From Lutibacter sp. (GTDB taxonomy: Bacteria; Bacteroidota; Bacteroidia; Flavobacteriales; Flavobacteriaceae): a stretch of 64,000 nt of DNA. Below, piece by piece: positions 33,094 through 43,101 of the stretch. The translations under genes and the position numbers were made by a program. The stretch is from NCBI GenBank assembly GCA_030683995.1, contig JAUXPH010000026.1, positions 1 to 64,000 of the forward strand, given 5' to 3'. The notes beneath the pieces were generated by a model that ran no database searches, was not told the origin of the DNA, and worked only from the letters and a program-made list of their open reading frames with translations. Each line of letters starts with the position of its first letter. The first letter of the stretch is position 1.

Positions 33094-36000
33094 ATGAAAC
33101 AAGAAAGTGTAAAATTAATTTGTGATGCCAATGAAGCAGTAGCGATCATTGCCCACAAAACGAACGAGGTTTGTGCAATTTACCCAATCACGCCGTCGTC
33201 ACCTATGGGTGAACATGCAGAGGTGTACAGTTCAAAAGGCCAAACGAATATTTGGGGCAACATTCCTAGAATTGTTGAAATGCAAAGTGAAGGCGGTGCT
33301 GCAGGAGCAGTTCACGGCTCACTTCAGGGAGGCGCATTAACAACAACATTTACTGCATCACAAGGATTGTTGCTGATGATTCCTAATATGTATAAAATTG
33401 CCGGTGAATTATTGCCAGCAGTAATCCATGTGGCCGCAAGAACGCTTGCAACACACGCTTTATCAATTTTTGGGGACCATTCAGATGTTATGGCAACTCG
33501 TGCAACTGGATTTTCTATGTTGTTTGCGGGTTCTGTTCAGGAAGCACACGATTTTGCTTTAATATCACAAGTTTCAGCCTTAAAAAGCAGGGTTCCTTTC
33601 TTAAATATTTTCGACGGATTTAGAACTTCTCATGAAATTGCCAAGATTAATGGAATTCCTGATGATGTTATTAAAGCAATGATGCCGGAAGAGGAAGTAA
33701 TGAAACACAGAAAAAATTCTTTAGATCCAGACAATCCAGTTATAAGAGGAACAGCCCAAAACCCTGATGTATTCTTTCAAGCGAGAGAAGCTGCAAACAC
33801 TTTCTACCAAAATGTTCCAGGAATTGTTCAAAAAACAATGGACGAATTCTATAAACATACTGGCAGAAGATACAGTTTGTTCTACTATATTGGTCATCCA
33901 GAGGCTGAAAAAGTAATCATAGTAATGGGTTCAGGTGACGGACCAATTAGAGAAACCATTGATACTTTGGTTGAAAAAGGCGAAAAAGTTGGTGCTTTAA
34001 TCGTTCGTTTATACCGTCCGTTCTCCGTTTACGATTTTATCGAAAATATTCCTAAAACAGCTAAGAAAATTGCCGTTTTAGACAGAACAAAAGAACCAGG
34101 AAGTATTGGTGAACCTTTATATTTAGACGTAGTAACCGCATTTGTTGAAATGGGTGAATCGATGCCTACCATCATTGGCGGACGTTACGGACTTTCTTCA
34201 AAAGAATTTACGCCGGCCATGGTTAAAGGAATTTATGATGAATTAGATAAAAATTCACCAAAAAACCATTTTACTATTGGTATCAATGATGATGTAACCA
34301 ATACAAGCTTAAGTTATGATCCAAATTTTAAAACCAAAAAATCAACATTTAATTGTATGTTCTATGGTTTGGGATCGGATGGTACTGTTGGGGCCAATAA
34401 AAACTCCATTAAAATTATTGGTGAAACTACCGACAATTATGTACAAGGATATTTTGTGTACGACTCTAAAAAAGCTGGCGCCCAAACAGTTTCGCATTTG
34501 CGTTTTGGGCCAGAGCCAATTTACTCCACTTATTTAATCAATAAGGCAAATTTTATTGCTTGTCATGAAACTAGCTTTATCAATAAATATGATGTTTTAG
34601 AACATATTAAAGAAGGAGGAACATTTTTATTAAACACACCATTTTCAAAATATAAAATTTGGACCGAGTTGCCAAGTGTTTTGCAACGCAGAATTATTGA
34701 CAATGATATTGAATTTTATGTAATTGATGCTACAAAAGTTGCTCAAGAGGCAGATCTTGGTAAACGTACAAATACTATTTTACAAACCTGTTTCTTTGCC
34801 ATATCTGGCGTGCTTCCTAAAGATGAAGCTATCAAGAAAATTAAAGATGCTATTGTAAAATCATATTCTCATAAAGGAGAAGGCGTGGTGCAAATGAATT
34901 TTAATGCAGTTGACAAGTCCTTAGAAAATCTTCAAAAAGTTGAATATCCTCGTCATACCACAAATAATGATGGTTTAAAACCAATGATGACAAATAACGC
35001 TGATGATTTTGTAAAAGAAATTTTAGGAACTATTTTAGCCGGAAAAGGTGATTCGTTGCCTGTGAGTGCTTTTTCTGTAGATGGAACTTTTCCAACAGGA
35101 ACAACGCAATACGAAAAACGTGGGATTGCCGATTTTGTGCCAGTTTGGGATGATGCAGATCTTTGTACACAATGTAATAAATGTGTTGCTATTTGTCCGC
35201 ACGCCGCCATTCGAGCCAAAGTTGTATCAAATGATTTATTGATAAATGCACCCGAATCACTTAAAAGTGTACCTGCAAAAGGAAGACCTTTTAATAGCGA
35301 TAAGGAAAGTTACATATTACAAGTATCTCCTGAAGATTGTACAGGTTGCGATTTATGTGTAGCTGTTTGTCCGGCCGAAAGCAAAGAAGTACCTAACACC
35401 TTTGCAATTAACTTAACAGACTATCGTACTGTGAAAGAAGCAGAGAATGTAAATTGGGATTTCTTTATTGATTTACCGGATTATGACAGAAAAGAATTGG
35501 TAACATCTACAGTAAAAGGATCTCAGTTCTTAGAACCGTTGTTTGAATTCTCTGGCGCTTGTTCCGGTTGTGGTGAAACACCTTATATTAAATTAATCAC
35601 CCAATTATATGGAGACAGCATTTTAATTGCAAATGCAACAGGCTGTTCATCTATTTATGGCGGTAATTTACCAACAACGCCTTATAAAACAAATAAAGAC
35701 GGTCGAGGACCAGCCTGGGCCAACTCATTATTTGAAGACAATGCTGAGTTTGGGATGGGTATGCAATTGGCATTGACCAAAAAGCAAGAAATTGCAGTTG
35801 ATTTATTAAAATCTTTAGAAGGTAAAATAGGCAGCGCCTTAGTAAATAGCATATTAAATAATGCTGAAGAAAATGAAACGCTTAAAGAACAAAAAATAAA
35901 TCATATTGATGAACTCAATGAAATTTTAGAAACCATTGATACGTATGAAGCTAAAAAACTAAGAAACCTTTCTGAATACTTGCGTAAAAAAGCCGTTTGG

Positions 36001-36624
36001 ATATTTGGTGGCGACGGTTGGGCTTATGATATTGGATATGGCGGTTTAGACCACGTATTTTCATCAGGTGAAAACGTTAATGTTTTAGTGATGGATACGG
36101 AAGTTTATTCGAATACTGGCGGACAAGCATCTAAATCTACACCGATGGGAGCAAGTGCCAAGTTTGCGATTTCAGGGAAAAAAACTTCTAAGAAAAGTTT
36201 GGCCTTACAAGCAGTTTCTTACGGAAATGTTTATGTAGCTCAAATTGCCATTGGCGCAAAAGACAACCAAACGCTAAAAGCAATTGAAGAAGCGGCTGCA
36301 TATCCTGGGCCATCATTAATTATTGCTTATTCTCATTGTGGCGAGCACGGTTACGATTTAAAAGACGGTGCAATTCACCAAGAAAAAGCGGTAGAAACAG
36401 GTTACTGGCCATTATTTAGATTCAATCCTTTGGCAGAAAAAGGAAAGAGATTTAAATTAGACTCCAAAACACCTTCTGCACCAGTTAGCGAATTTATGTA
36501 TACAGAAACTCGTTTTACGAGAGTTGTAAACGAAAATCCTGAATTGGCAAAAGTACTGTTGGATAAAGCCCAAGAACAAGTGGATGTTAATTGGGAAAGA
36601 TTAGAACTTTACAGAAATTTATAA
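33094..36624 (+). CDS. nifJ: Pyruvate:ferredoxin (flavodoxin) oxidoreductase
   Basis: 1176-residue single-chain PFOR that converts pyruvate and CoA to acetyl-CoA and CO2, reducing ferredoxin or flavodoxin. Domains in order: pyrimidine-binding domain with YPITPSSPMGEHAE, transketolase-C-like domain (residues about 260-410, VIVMGSGDGPIRETID), gamma domain (about 425-620), a 2x[4Fe-4S] domain with CTQCNKCVAICPHAA and CTGCDLCVAVCPAES (about 690-770), then the thiamine diphosphate domain with CSGCGETPYIKL and GDGWAYDIGYGGLDH. A terminator follows. The enzyme suggests low-oxygen growth capacity or a reverse reaction. Confidence 0.96.
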   Translation: MKQESVKLICDANEAVAIIAHKTNEVCAIYPITPSSPMGEHAEVYSSKGQTNIWGNIPRIVEMQSEGGAAGAVHGSLQGGALTTTFTASQGLLLMIPNMYKIAGELLPAVIHVAARTLATHALSIFGDHSDVMATRATGFSMLFAGSVQEAHDFALISQVSALKSRVPFLNIFDGFRTSHEIAKINGIPDDVIKAMMPEEEVMKHRKNSLDPDNPVIRGTAQNPDVFFQAREAANTFYQNVPGIVQKTMDEFYKHTGRRYSLFYYIGHPEAEKVIIVMGSGDGPIRETIDTLVEKGEKVGALIVRLYRPFSVYDFIENIPKTAKKIAVLDRTKEPGSIGEPLYLDVVTAFVEMGESMPTIIGGRYGLSSKEFTPAMVKGIYDELDKNSPKNHFTIGINDDVTNTSLSYDPNFKTKKSTFNCMFYGLGSDGTVGANKNSIKIIGETTDNYVQGYFVYDSKKAGAQTVSHLRFGPEPIYSTYLINKANFIACHETSFINKYDVLEHIKEGGTFLLNTPFSKYKIWTELPSVLQRRIIDNDIEFYVIDATKVAQEADLGKRTNTILQTCFFAISGVLPKDEAIKKIKDAIVKSYSHKGEGVVQMNFNAVDKSLENLQKVEYPRHTTNNDGLKPMMTNNADDFVKEILGTILAGKGDSLPVSAFSVDGTFPTGTTQYEKRGIADFVPVWDDADLCTQCNKCVAICPHAAIRAKVVSNDLLINAPESLKSVPAKGRPFNSDKESYILQVSPEDCTGCDLCVAVCPAESKEVPNTFAINLTDYRTVKEAENVNWDFFIDLPDYDRKELVTSTVKGSQFLEPLFEFSGACSGCGETPYIKLITQLYGDSILIANATGCSSIYGGNLPTTPYKTNKDGRGPAWANSLFEDNAEFGMGMQLALTKKQEIAVDLLKSLEGKIGSALVNSILNNAEENETLKEQKINHIDELNEILETIDTYEAKKLRNLSEYLRKKAVWIFGGDGWAYDIGYGGLDHVFSSGENVNVLVMDTEVYSNTGGQASKSTPMGASAKFAISGKKTSKKSLALQAVSYGNVYVAQIAIGAKDNQTLKAIEEAAAYPGPSLIIAYSHCGEHGYDLKDGAIHQEKAVETGYWPLFRFNPLAEKGKRFKLDSKTPSAPVSEFMYTETRFTRVVNENPELAKVLLDKAQEQVDVNWERLELYRNL

Positions 36625-36637
36625 ATTAATTTAATTT

Positions 36638-36673
36638 AAAAGTGCCAAGCATAAAATACTTGGCACTTTTTTT
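36638..36673 (+). terminator. nifJ terminator
   Basis: Perfect 12-base stem AAAAGTGCCAAG/CTTGGCACTTTT, nine-base loop, followed by more T. It starts 13 bases after the nifJ stop. Confidence 0.9.
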
Positions 36674-36776
36674 ATATCTTTAATTGTTATTGCATCGGCT
36701 TCATTTTTATGATAAGTGAAGGGATTAGCAGGATTATTAATTTTCTTTTTAGGATAATAAAATAAAAAAATAAAAA

Positions 36777-37151
36777 ATGAAATCAAGATCAGAAGCTTTT
36801 TTTAAAGAAGCAGAAAAAAAATTGAAATCGGCAAAAGAGGAATTGTTCAAACCTGCCGAAGATATTGTTAGTTATTCAGTTTGCAAGAACGCTCAGTTCG
36901 CCATTGAAAACTTTTTAAAGGGTTATTTAACAAAAAACAATATCGAGATTCAGCCAAACGAAACTATCGCTTCACTGTACGATAAATGCATAATCATCGA
37001 CAAAAATTTCTCATCCGTAGATTTAAACGCAATTGGATGTAAAAATCATTCGATTGACTCGCGTTATTGCTCAGATATTAATACGGTTAGCGCTTGCTTT
37101 GATACGGCAGACAGCATTGACACCTATTTCAGAAAAAACAAAATCGTATAA
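36777..37151 (+). CDS. HEPN-domain protein, orphan
   Basis: 124 residues, almost all helical: AFFKEAEKKLKSAKEELF, VCKNAQFAIENFLKGYLTKN, then SIDSRYCSDINTVSACFDTADSIDTYFRK, matching the HEPN pattern where the third part usually reads TRYP. HEPN proteins often pair with a minimal nucleotidyltransferase (MNT) as toxin-antitoxin, but no MNT gene is adjacent. The RNase signature RxxxxH is not evident, so a ribonuclease role is doubtful. It has its own region between the nifJ terminator and the next promoter. Confidence 0.7.
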   Translation: MKSRSEAFFKEAEKKLKSAKEELFKPAEDIVSYSVCKNAQFAIENFLKGYLTKNNIEIQPNETIASLYDKCIIIDKNFSSVDLNAIGCKNHSIDSRYCSDINTVSACFDTADSIDTYFRKNKIV

Positions 37152-37169
37152 GGCACATTATTTTTTTCG

Positions 37170-37201
37170 TTTGAGAAAGAAAAAAACTTACTGTACATTT
37201 G
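37170..37201 (+). promoter_or_regulatory. Promoter of the GlmU-like gene
   Basis: TTTG (37170-37173), 20 bases, TACATTTG (37194-37201), 17 bases before the ATG: a full Bacteroidota-type promoter. Confidence 0.7.
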
Positions 37202-37218
37202 TGTAAAATAATCAATCA

Positions 37219-38394
37219 ATGAATTATATTTTATTTGATGGTACAGTTCGCAATGCATTATTGCCATTAACCTTCACAAAACCCGTTGCCGATTTAAGAA
37301 TAGGGATACTTACCATTCGTGAAAAATGGGAAACATATTTGGGTTTTACCACTACAACACTTACAGAAGACTATTTAGAAGAGAAATTTCCAATGGTTGA
37401 AATGGAGCAAAACGTGATGATTAATGCTTCGTTTTTGCCAACGCTTTCCTTAGCGGAAATAATCATGGAATTAAAAGAAAATCAGGCTATTTTCAAAGAT
37501 GAAGAGGTCATTGCTTTTTTTACCTCCGATTCACAAGAAACTGTTGAATTTGAGTACTACGAACAAATTGAATTTGAGCCGGAAGTGCTTCAAATAAAAA
37601 ACACTTGGGATTTATTTTTGTTCAATGAAATGGCTTTAAAAGCTGATTTTGAATTAATTACGGAAGGAAGAATTTCACAGCCAATTCCTGATGGCGTTCG
37701 TTACTTAAATAAAGAAAATATTTTTATTGAAGAAGGTGCCGAAATTTTATTTTCGGTGTTAAACGCCAGTAAAGGGCCAATTTATATTGGAAAAGATACT
37801 TTAATTATGGAAGGCGCTTTAATTCGCGGACCTTTTGCATTGGGAGAACATTCTGTAGTGAAAATGGGCGCCAAAATTTATGGAGCAACCACCATTGGAC
37901 CGTTTTGCACGGTTGGAGGAGAAGTGAACAATTCTATTTTATCGGGCTATTCAAACAAAGGGCACGATGGTTTTTTAGGAAATTCTGTATTGGGTGAATG
38001 GTGTAATATTGGTGCGGATACCAACAATTCAAATTTAAAAAACAACTATAGCGAAGTTCGCTTGTGGAATTATGAAACTGAAAATTTTGCCAAAACCGGA
38101 TTGCAATTTTGCGGATTAATTATGGGCGACCATGCTAAATGCGGAATAAATACGATGTTTAATACAGGAACTGTGATTGGCGTAAGCGCAAATATTTATG
38201 GCAGCAATTTTCCCAGAAATTTTATTCCTTCCTTCAGTTGGGGCGGCGCCGCAGGTTTTTCAACCTATCAAATGGATAAAGTGACAGAAACCGCAATATT
38301 GGTGATGAAAAGGCGAGGGGTAGATTTTGATGAAAAAGAGCAACGAATTCTCGAACATGTTTTTGAAATCACGCAGAAATACAGAAATTTTTAA
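37219..38394 (+). CDS. GlmU-like putative sugar nucleotidyltransferase
   Basis: 391 residues. The N-terminal 170 residues form a nucleotidyltransferase-like fold (MNYILFDGTVRNALLPLTFTKPVADLRIGILTIREKW split over two strands) that is diverged from GlmU and lacks the usual G-x-G-T-R loop. From about residue 180 a left-handed beta-helix of hexapeptide repeats is clear: GPIYIGKDTLIMEGALIRGP, then KMGAKIYGATTIGPFCTVGG and further turns. This type is conserved in Bacteroidota and annotated as a GlmU family protein; the reaction is not established. It is a single-gene transcript. Confidence 0.85.
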   Translation: MNYILFDGTVRNALLPLTFTKPVADLRIGILTIREKWETYLGFTTTTLTEDYLEEKFPMVEMEQNVMINASFLPTLSLAEIIMELKENQAIFKDEEVIAFFTSDSQETVEFEYYEQIEFEPEVLQIKNTWDLFLFNEMALKADFELITEGRISQPIPDGVRYLNKENIFIEEGAEILFSVLNASKGPIYIGKDTLIMEGALIRGPFALGEHSVVKMGAKIYGATTIGPFCTVGGEVNNSILSGYSNKGHDGFLGNSVLGEWCNIGADTNNSNLKNNYSEVRLWNYETENFAKTGLQFCGLIMGDHAKCGINTMFNTGTVIGVSANIYGSNFPRNFIPSFSWGGAAGFSTYQMDKVTETAILVMKRRGVDFDEKEQRILEHVFEITQKYRNF

Positions 38395-38401
38395 AAATAA
38401 A

Positions 38402-38432
38402 AAGGGTCTAAAATTTAATATTTTAGACCCTT
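38402..38432. terminator. Bidirectional terminator
   Basis: Stem AAGGGTCTAAAAT/ATTTTAGACCCTT with a five-base loop, between convergent genes, T-runs on both strands. Confidence 0.88.
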
Positions 38433-38453
38433 TTTATTTTAAATTGCCAGCAA

Positions 38454-40706
38454 CTAGCTTTTTATTTGTTCATTTTTGAATTGCTCAAACTTGGTTTCCA
38501 TATTTTTTGGCCAGCTGTTGTTGCTTAAATTCACATCTGCAGTTTGCTCATCGGGATCAATCGTAATTTTTAGGATTGCTTTGCTTGACGGAAAAACTTT
38601 GGTGACTTCAACATCATTTTTTCTCCATATTTCTGCAGGATATTGCTTGCGTTCTTTTGAGCCGTCTTCATATTCAAATTCAATCACAATTGGCATCACC
38701 AAATCGCCCGGTTTTTCAAAAACCAACTCATAAAAATATTTTGGAGCCTTTAATTGCTGTTTCTCTTCCGCAGAAAAATTTGTATTGATATAATCGCTTA
38801 ACAAATTGTAGTCTTCCGGTTTTTTCGATTTTAAATTTTTATCAAATTCCGGACTATTTTCAGAAACTAAATATAAAGCAGGAGGTAATTTATCAATACC
38901 TCTGCGGTTGGCCATATTTTTGGCACGTTCGGTTGGCTTGTCGGTCACATAGTATTTTTTCACTTCTTTGATTCCGATATCATTGGCACCTGTGGTATAA
39001 AACCAACCTCTCCAAAACCAGTCTAAATCCATAGCGGAAGCATCTTCCATCGTCCTGAAAAAATCAGCAGGCGTCGGATGTTTAAAAGCCCAGCGTTTTG
39101 CGTAGGTTTTAAAAGCGTGGTCAAACAATTCAGGTCCCATAATGGTATGTCGTAACATCCACAATCCTGCAGCAGGCTTTGCATAGGCATTGTTTGAAAA
39201 TTCAAAAAGGTGATCTCCCTGAGTCATTATTGGCGTTAATTTCGACTGGTCTCCACTCATATATCCCACAATATTTTTAGGCAAACCCCTGCTTAGCGGA
39301 TAGTCTTTTTCATAATCCATTTGCGCCAACATTTGCACAAATGAATTTAAACCTTCGTCCATCCAAGTCCATTGGCGCTCATCAGAATTAATAATCATTG
39401 GAAAAAAGTTATGTCCAACTTCGTGAATGGTCACACCAATCATTCGATATTTTGTTTGATCGCTATAGGTTCCATCAGGATTTGGCCTTCCCGGATTAAA
39501 ACAAATTTGAGGATATTCCATTCCCATTTGTCCGTCAACCGAGATTGCTTTGTGATACGGATAGTCAATGGTATGTTTTGAATAGGTTATCAAAGTTTGC
39601 GCTACAGCCCTTGTTGAATGATCTCCATATAACGGATTTGCTTCTTTTGAATAGTAGGAATACGCCATCACGGTTTTTCCGTTAATATCAACTGCCATTC
39701 CGTCCCATATAAATTTTCTGGAAGTGGCAAAAGCGTAATCCCGCACATTTTCAGCAATAAATTTCCAGGTCTTTGTTTTTTTGGATTTAGTTTTCTCGAC
39801 TTGAATTGCTTCATCTTGATTGTGAATAACAACTGGGTTTTGGAAAGATTTTTTAGCTTCAGCCAATCGTTTTAGTTGTGTTTTTGTATAAACTTCTGAT
39901 TCATTTTGCAGAACGCCGGTTGCACCTAACATATGATCATCTGGTGTGGTAATATTCACTTCATAGTTTCCAAATTCCAATGCAAATTCACTTCTTCCCC
40001 AAAATTGCATATTTTGCCAGCCTTCCACATTGTTGTAAACACATAATCTTGGAAAAAACTGTGCAATTACATAACTGTTATTCCCATCAGCCGGAAAATG
40101 TTCAAAACCTGAACGGCCACCTTGTTCGATATGATTATTTATATTGTACCACCATTTAATTTTAAATGAATATTTTTCTCCGGAAGCCAAAGGTTTGTCC
40201 AGATTTAAACGCATCATAGTTTGGTTAATGAAGTAAGAAGCGTCACTGCCATCCATATTTTTTACAAACTCAATTTTGAAACCGCCATCAAAAGGTGCAT
40301 CTATGAAATTATTGTAAAATTCTTTTGGTGTATATAAGTCACTTATTTTGGTTTGATTAATATCTGGTGTTTTTGAGTCGGAAGCACGCATATTTTGATC
40401 TAACTGCAACCATAAATATTCCAAATTATCTTTGGAATTGTTATGATAGGTAATGATTTCTTCACCATAAATACGGTTATTGTCCTCATCCAAAACAATA
40501 TCCATTTTATAATCTACTTGTTGCTGCGTATATTCGTGTCCGGGCGCACCAGAAGCTTTGTGTTCATTGTTTGGTGTTGGAAGCTCTTCGTGTAATTGTT
40601 TAAATTTACTGTTGTTGTAATGTGCTTTTTGTGCTGTTGTTTCTTGTGCATTAACAGGTAAAATTACTGAAAGGATAAGCAAATAAATTAGGAGTAATTT
40701 TTTCAT
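38454..40706 (-). CDS. M1-family metallopeptidase, copy 1
   Basis: 750-residue exported zinc aminopeptidase-like protein with a signal peptide ending near residue 20. The metal site is HEVGHNFFP with the third ligand Glu 18 residues later in WTWMDEGLNSF (HExxH-x18-E). The family's tyrosine region and a C-terminal domain rich in beta strands follow; the C-terminus carries no obvious type 9 sorting domain. It is closely similar along its entire length to the neighbouring upstream gene and is a tandem duplicate. A terminator lies between the two, so this copy may have its own promoter. Confidence 0.9.
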   Translation of the reverse strand: MKKLLLIYLLILSVILPVNAQETTAQKAHYNNSKFKQLHEELPTPNNEHKASGAPGHEYTQQQVDYKMDIVLDEDNNRIYGEEIITYHNNSKDNLEYLWLQLDQNMRASDSKTPDINQTKISDLYTPKEFYNNFIDAPFDGGFKIEFVKNMDGSDASYFINQTMMRLNLDKPLASGEKYSFKIKWWYNINNHIEQGGRSGFEHFPADGNNSYVIAQFFPRLCVYNNVEGWQNMQFWGRSEFALEFGNYEVNITTPDDHMLGATGVLQNESEVYTKTQLKRLAEAKKSFQNPVVIHNQDEAIQVEKTKSKKTKTWKFIAENVRDYAFATSRKFIWDGMAVDINGKTVMAYSYYSKEANPLYGDHSTRAVAQTLITYSKHTIDYPYHKAISVDGQMGMEYPQICFNPGRPNPDGTYSDQTKYRMIGVTIHEVGHNFFPMIINSDERQWTWMDEGLNSFVQMLAQMDYEKDYPLSRGLPKNIVGYMSGDQSKLTPIMTQGDHLFEFSNNAYAKPAAGLWMLRHTIMGPELFDHAFKTYAKRWAFKHPTPADFFRTMEDASAMDLDWFWRGWFYTTGANDIGIKEVKKYYVTDKPTERAKNMANRRGIDKLPPALYLVSENSPEFDKNLKSKKPEDYNLLSDYINTNFSAEEKQQLKAPKYFYELVFEKPGDLVMPIVIEFEYEDGSKERKQYPAEIWRKNDVEVTKVFPSSKAILKITIDPDEQTADVNLSNNSWPKNMETKFEQFKNEQIKS

Positions 40707-40734
40707 AAATTTAATAGTTTTGAATTAATATCGA

Positions 40735-40762
40735 ATTAAAAAAGCCGCCCAATCGAGCGGCT
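40735..40762 (-). terminator. Terminator between the two M1 peptidase genes
   Basis: On the minus strand AGCCGC-TCGATTGG-GCGGCT followed by TTTTTTAATT, seven bases past the stop of the upstream M1 gene. Confidence 0.8.
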
Positions 40763-40769
40763 CAAATTA

Positions 40770-43037
40770 TTAAGACTTAATTTGATCTTTTTTGAATTTC
40801 TCAAATTTATTTTCTGTTTGTTTGGGCCAGCTGTTGTTGTTTAAATTGATGTCGGCAGTTTGCTCATCGGGATCAACGGTGATTTTTGTGATGGTTTTGC
40901 TGGATGGAAAAACCTTGGTGACTTCAGCATCATTATTGCGCCATATTTCTGCCGGATATTGTTTGCGTTCTTTAGTGCCGTCCTCATATTCAAATTCAAC
41001 AATAATTGGCATCACCAAATCGCCAGGTTTTTCAAAAACCAATTCATAAAAGTATTTAGGAGATTTTAAGGCTGTTTTTTCTTCTGAAGAAAAATTTTCA
41101 TTGATATAATCACTCAACAAATTGTAATCTTCCGGTTTTTTCGATTTTAAATCATTTTTAAATTCCGGACTGTCTTCTGATACCAAATACAATGCCGGAG
41201 GGAATTTATCAACGGACATTCCGTAGCGTTTTGCCATATTTTCGGCACGTTCGGTTGGTTTGTCGGTCACATAATATTTTTTCACTTCTTTGATGCCAAT
41301 ATCATTGGCGCCTGTAGTGTAAAACCAGCCTCTCCAAAACCAGTCTAAATCAACTGCAGAAGCATCTTCCATGGTTCTGAAGAAATCGGCAGGCGTAGGA
41401 TGTTTAAATTTCCAGCGTTCAGCATAGGTTTTAAAAGCGTGGTCAAATAATTCGTGGCCCATCACCGTTTCCCTTAAAATAAATAAACCGGCTGCAGGTT
41501 TTCCGTAAGCATTTGACCCAAAGTCGGTCAAATCCTCTCCTTGCGACATAATTGGCTCTAAGCCGCTTTGGTCACCAGACATATATCTGACAATACTTTT
41601 TGGATGGTCAGTTAAAGGAAACAGTACCGGATCGTAAATATATTCGGCATATATTTCAACAAATGAATTGATGCCTTCATCCATCCAAGTCCACATACGT
41701 TCATCAGAATTCACGATCATCGGGAAAAAATTATGCCCAACTTCGTGCGTAATAACACCAATCATTCCTTTTTTTGTCCGATCGGTGTATTTTCCATCTT
41801 TATTTGGCCTTCCGCCGTTCCAGCAAATCATTGGATATTCCATTCCCTGACGTTCAGCATTGATGGAAGTTGCTTGCGGATAAGGATAATTGAAGGTGAA
41901 ATCAGAATAAACTTTTAAGGTATTTGCCACCGCCCGTGTTGAATGTTCTTCCCAAAGCGGATTTCCTTCGTTTGGATATAAAGAGTAAGCCATCACCGTT
42001 TTTCCGCTAAGGTTTACGGCCATCGCATCCCAAATTAATTTTCTTGAGGTGGCAAATGCAAAATCCCGTACGTTTTCAGCATAAAATTTCCAGGTTTTTG
42101 TTTCTTTTGATCTTCCTTTTTCAGCGGCTAATGCTTCTTCGGGCGTTACAATAAAAACCGGATTTTCAAAGGCGGTTTTTGAATCTTCATATCTTTTATG
42201 TTGGGCTGAAGTGAACACCTCTTTCGGATTTTGGAGTACGCCTGTTGCGTTTAAAATATGGTCTTTTGGCGTGGTTATGGAAACTTCATAATTCCCAAAT
42301 TCCAACGCAAATTCACTTCGTCCAGTAAATTGTAAATTTTGCCAGCCTTCCACATTATTATACACGGCCAAACGTGGAAAAAATTGCGCAATCACATATA
42401 AATTATTGCCGTCAGGGAATGGTTCATAACCCGAGCGGCCACGATCGGCAATATAATCGTTAACATTGTACCACCATTTTATTTTGAAAACATATTTTTC
42501 TCCGGAAGCCAATGGCTTTGGCAAATTGATGCGCATCATTGTTTTATTAATCAGGTAACTTACCTCTTTTCCATTAACATCTTTTATAAATTCTATGTTA
42601 AATCCTCCCTGGAATGGTTTTCCCATAAAGGTTTTTGTAAATTTCGAAGGCGAATACATCACATCTGGTCCGCCACCGTTTATTTCAGGGGTATTAGAAT
42701 CCGGAGCACGCATATTTTGGTCTAATTGCAACCATAAATATTCTAATTGATCCTTTGAATTGTTATGATAAGTGATGGTTTCTTCGCCAAATATTTTATT
42801 GTTCTCTTCATCTAAAACGATGTTCATTTTATAATCAACTTGCTGCTGCGAATATTCGTGCCCAGGTGCGCCGGAAGCTTTGTGTTCATTGTTTGGCGTA
42901 GGCAATTCTTCGTGTAATTGTTTAAATTTGCTTGTGTTGTAATGTGCTTTTTGAGTCGTTGTTTTTTGTTCAACTTCTTGGGCGAAAAAGGAAGTGGAGA
43001 AAACAGTCAACAGTGCTGCAACTAATAATTTTTTCAT
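40770..43037 (-). CDS. M1-family metallopeptidase, copy 2
   Basis: About 755 residues from the ATG at 43037 (MKKLLVAALLTVFSTSFFAQ, a good signal peptide); ten more residues in frame upstream do not look like signal sequence. Zinc motif HEVGHNFFP with Glu in WTWMDEGINSF. Paralogue of the adjacent gene; the two share long identical stretches such as TPADFFRTMEDASA and RGWFYTTGANDIGIKEVKKY. Likely a periplasmic or outer-membrane-linked aminopeptidase. It follows the DUF6702 gene after about 65 bases. Confidence 0.9.
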   Translation of the reverse strand: MKKLLVAALLTVFSTSFFAQEVEQKTTTQKAHYNTSKFKQLHEELPTPNNEHKASGAPGHEYSQQQVDYKMNIVLDEENNKIFGEETITYHNNSKDQLEYLWLQLDQNMRAPDSNTPEINGGGPDVMYSPSKFTKTFMGKPFQGGFNIEFIKDVNGKEVSYLINKTMMRINLPKPLASGEKYVFKIKWWYNVNDYIADRGRSGYEPFPDGNNLYVIAQFFPRLAVYNNVEGWQNLQFTGRSEFALEFGNYEVSITTPKDHILNATGVLQNPKEVFTSAQHKRYEDSKTAFENPVFIVTPEEALAAEKGRSKETKTWKFYAENVRDFAFATSRKLIWDAMAVNLSGKTVMAYSLYPNEGNPLWEEHSTRAVANTLKVYSDFTFNYPYPQATSINAERQGMEYPMICWNGGRPNKDGKYTDRTKKGMIGVITHEVGHNFFPMIVNSDERMWTWMDEGINSFVEIYAEYIYDPVLFPLTDHPKSIVRYMSGDQSGLEPIMSQGEDLTDFGSNAYGKPAAGLFILRETVMGHELFDHAFKTYAERWKFKHPTPADFFRTMEDASAVDLDWFWRGWFYTTGANDIGIKEVKKYYVTDKPTERAENMAKRYGMSVDKFPPALYLVSEDSPEFKNDLKSKKPEDYNLLSDYINENFSSEEKTALKSPKYFYELVFEKPGDLVMPIIVEFEYEDGTKERKQYPAEIWRNNDAEVTKVFPSSKTITKITVDPDEQTADINLNNNSWPKQTENKFEKFKKDQIKS

Positions 43038-43101
43038 TTTAAAGGATTGGATTTTTTGAGTAGGCAATTTATTGTTTTTTAATCATATTTTGAATTTATC
43101 A

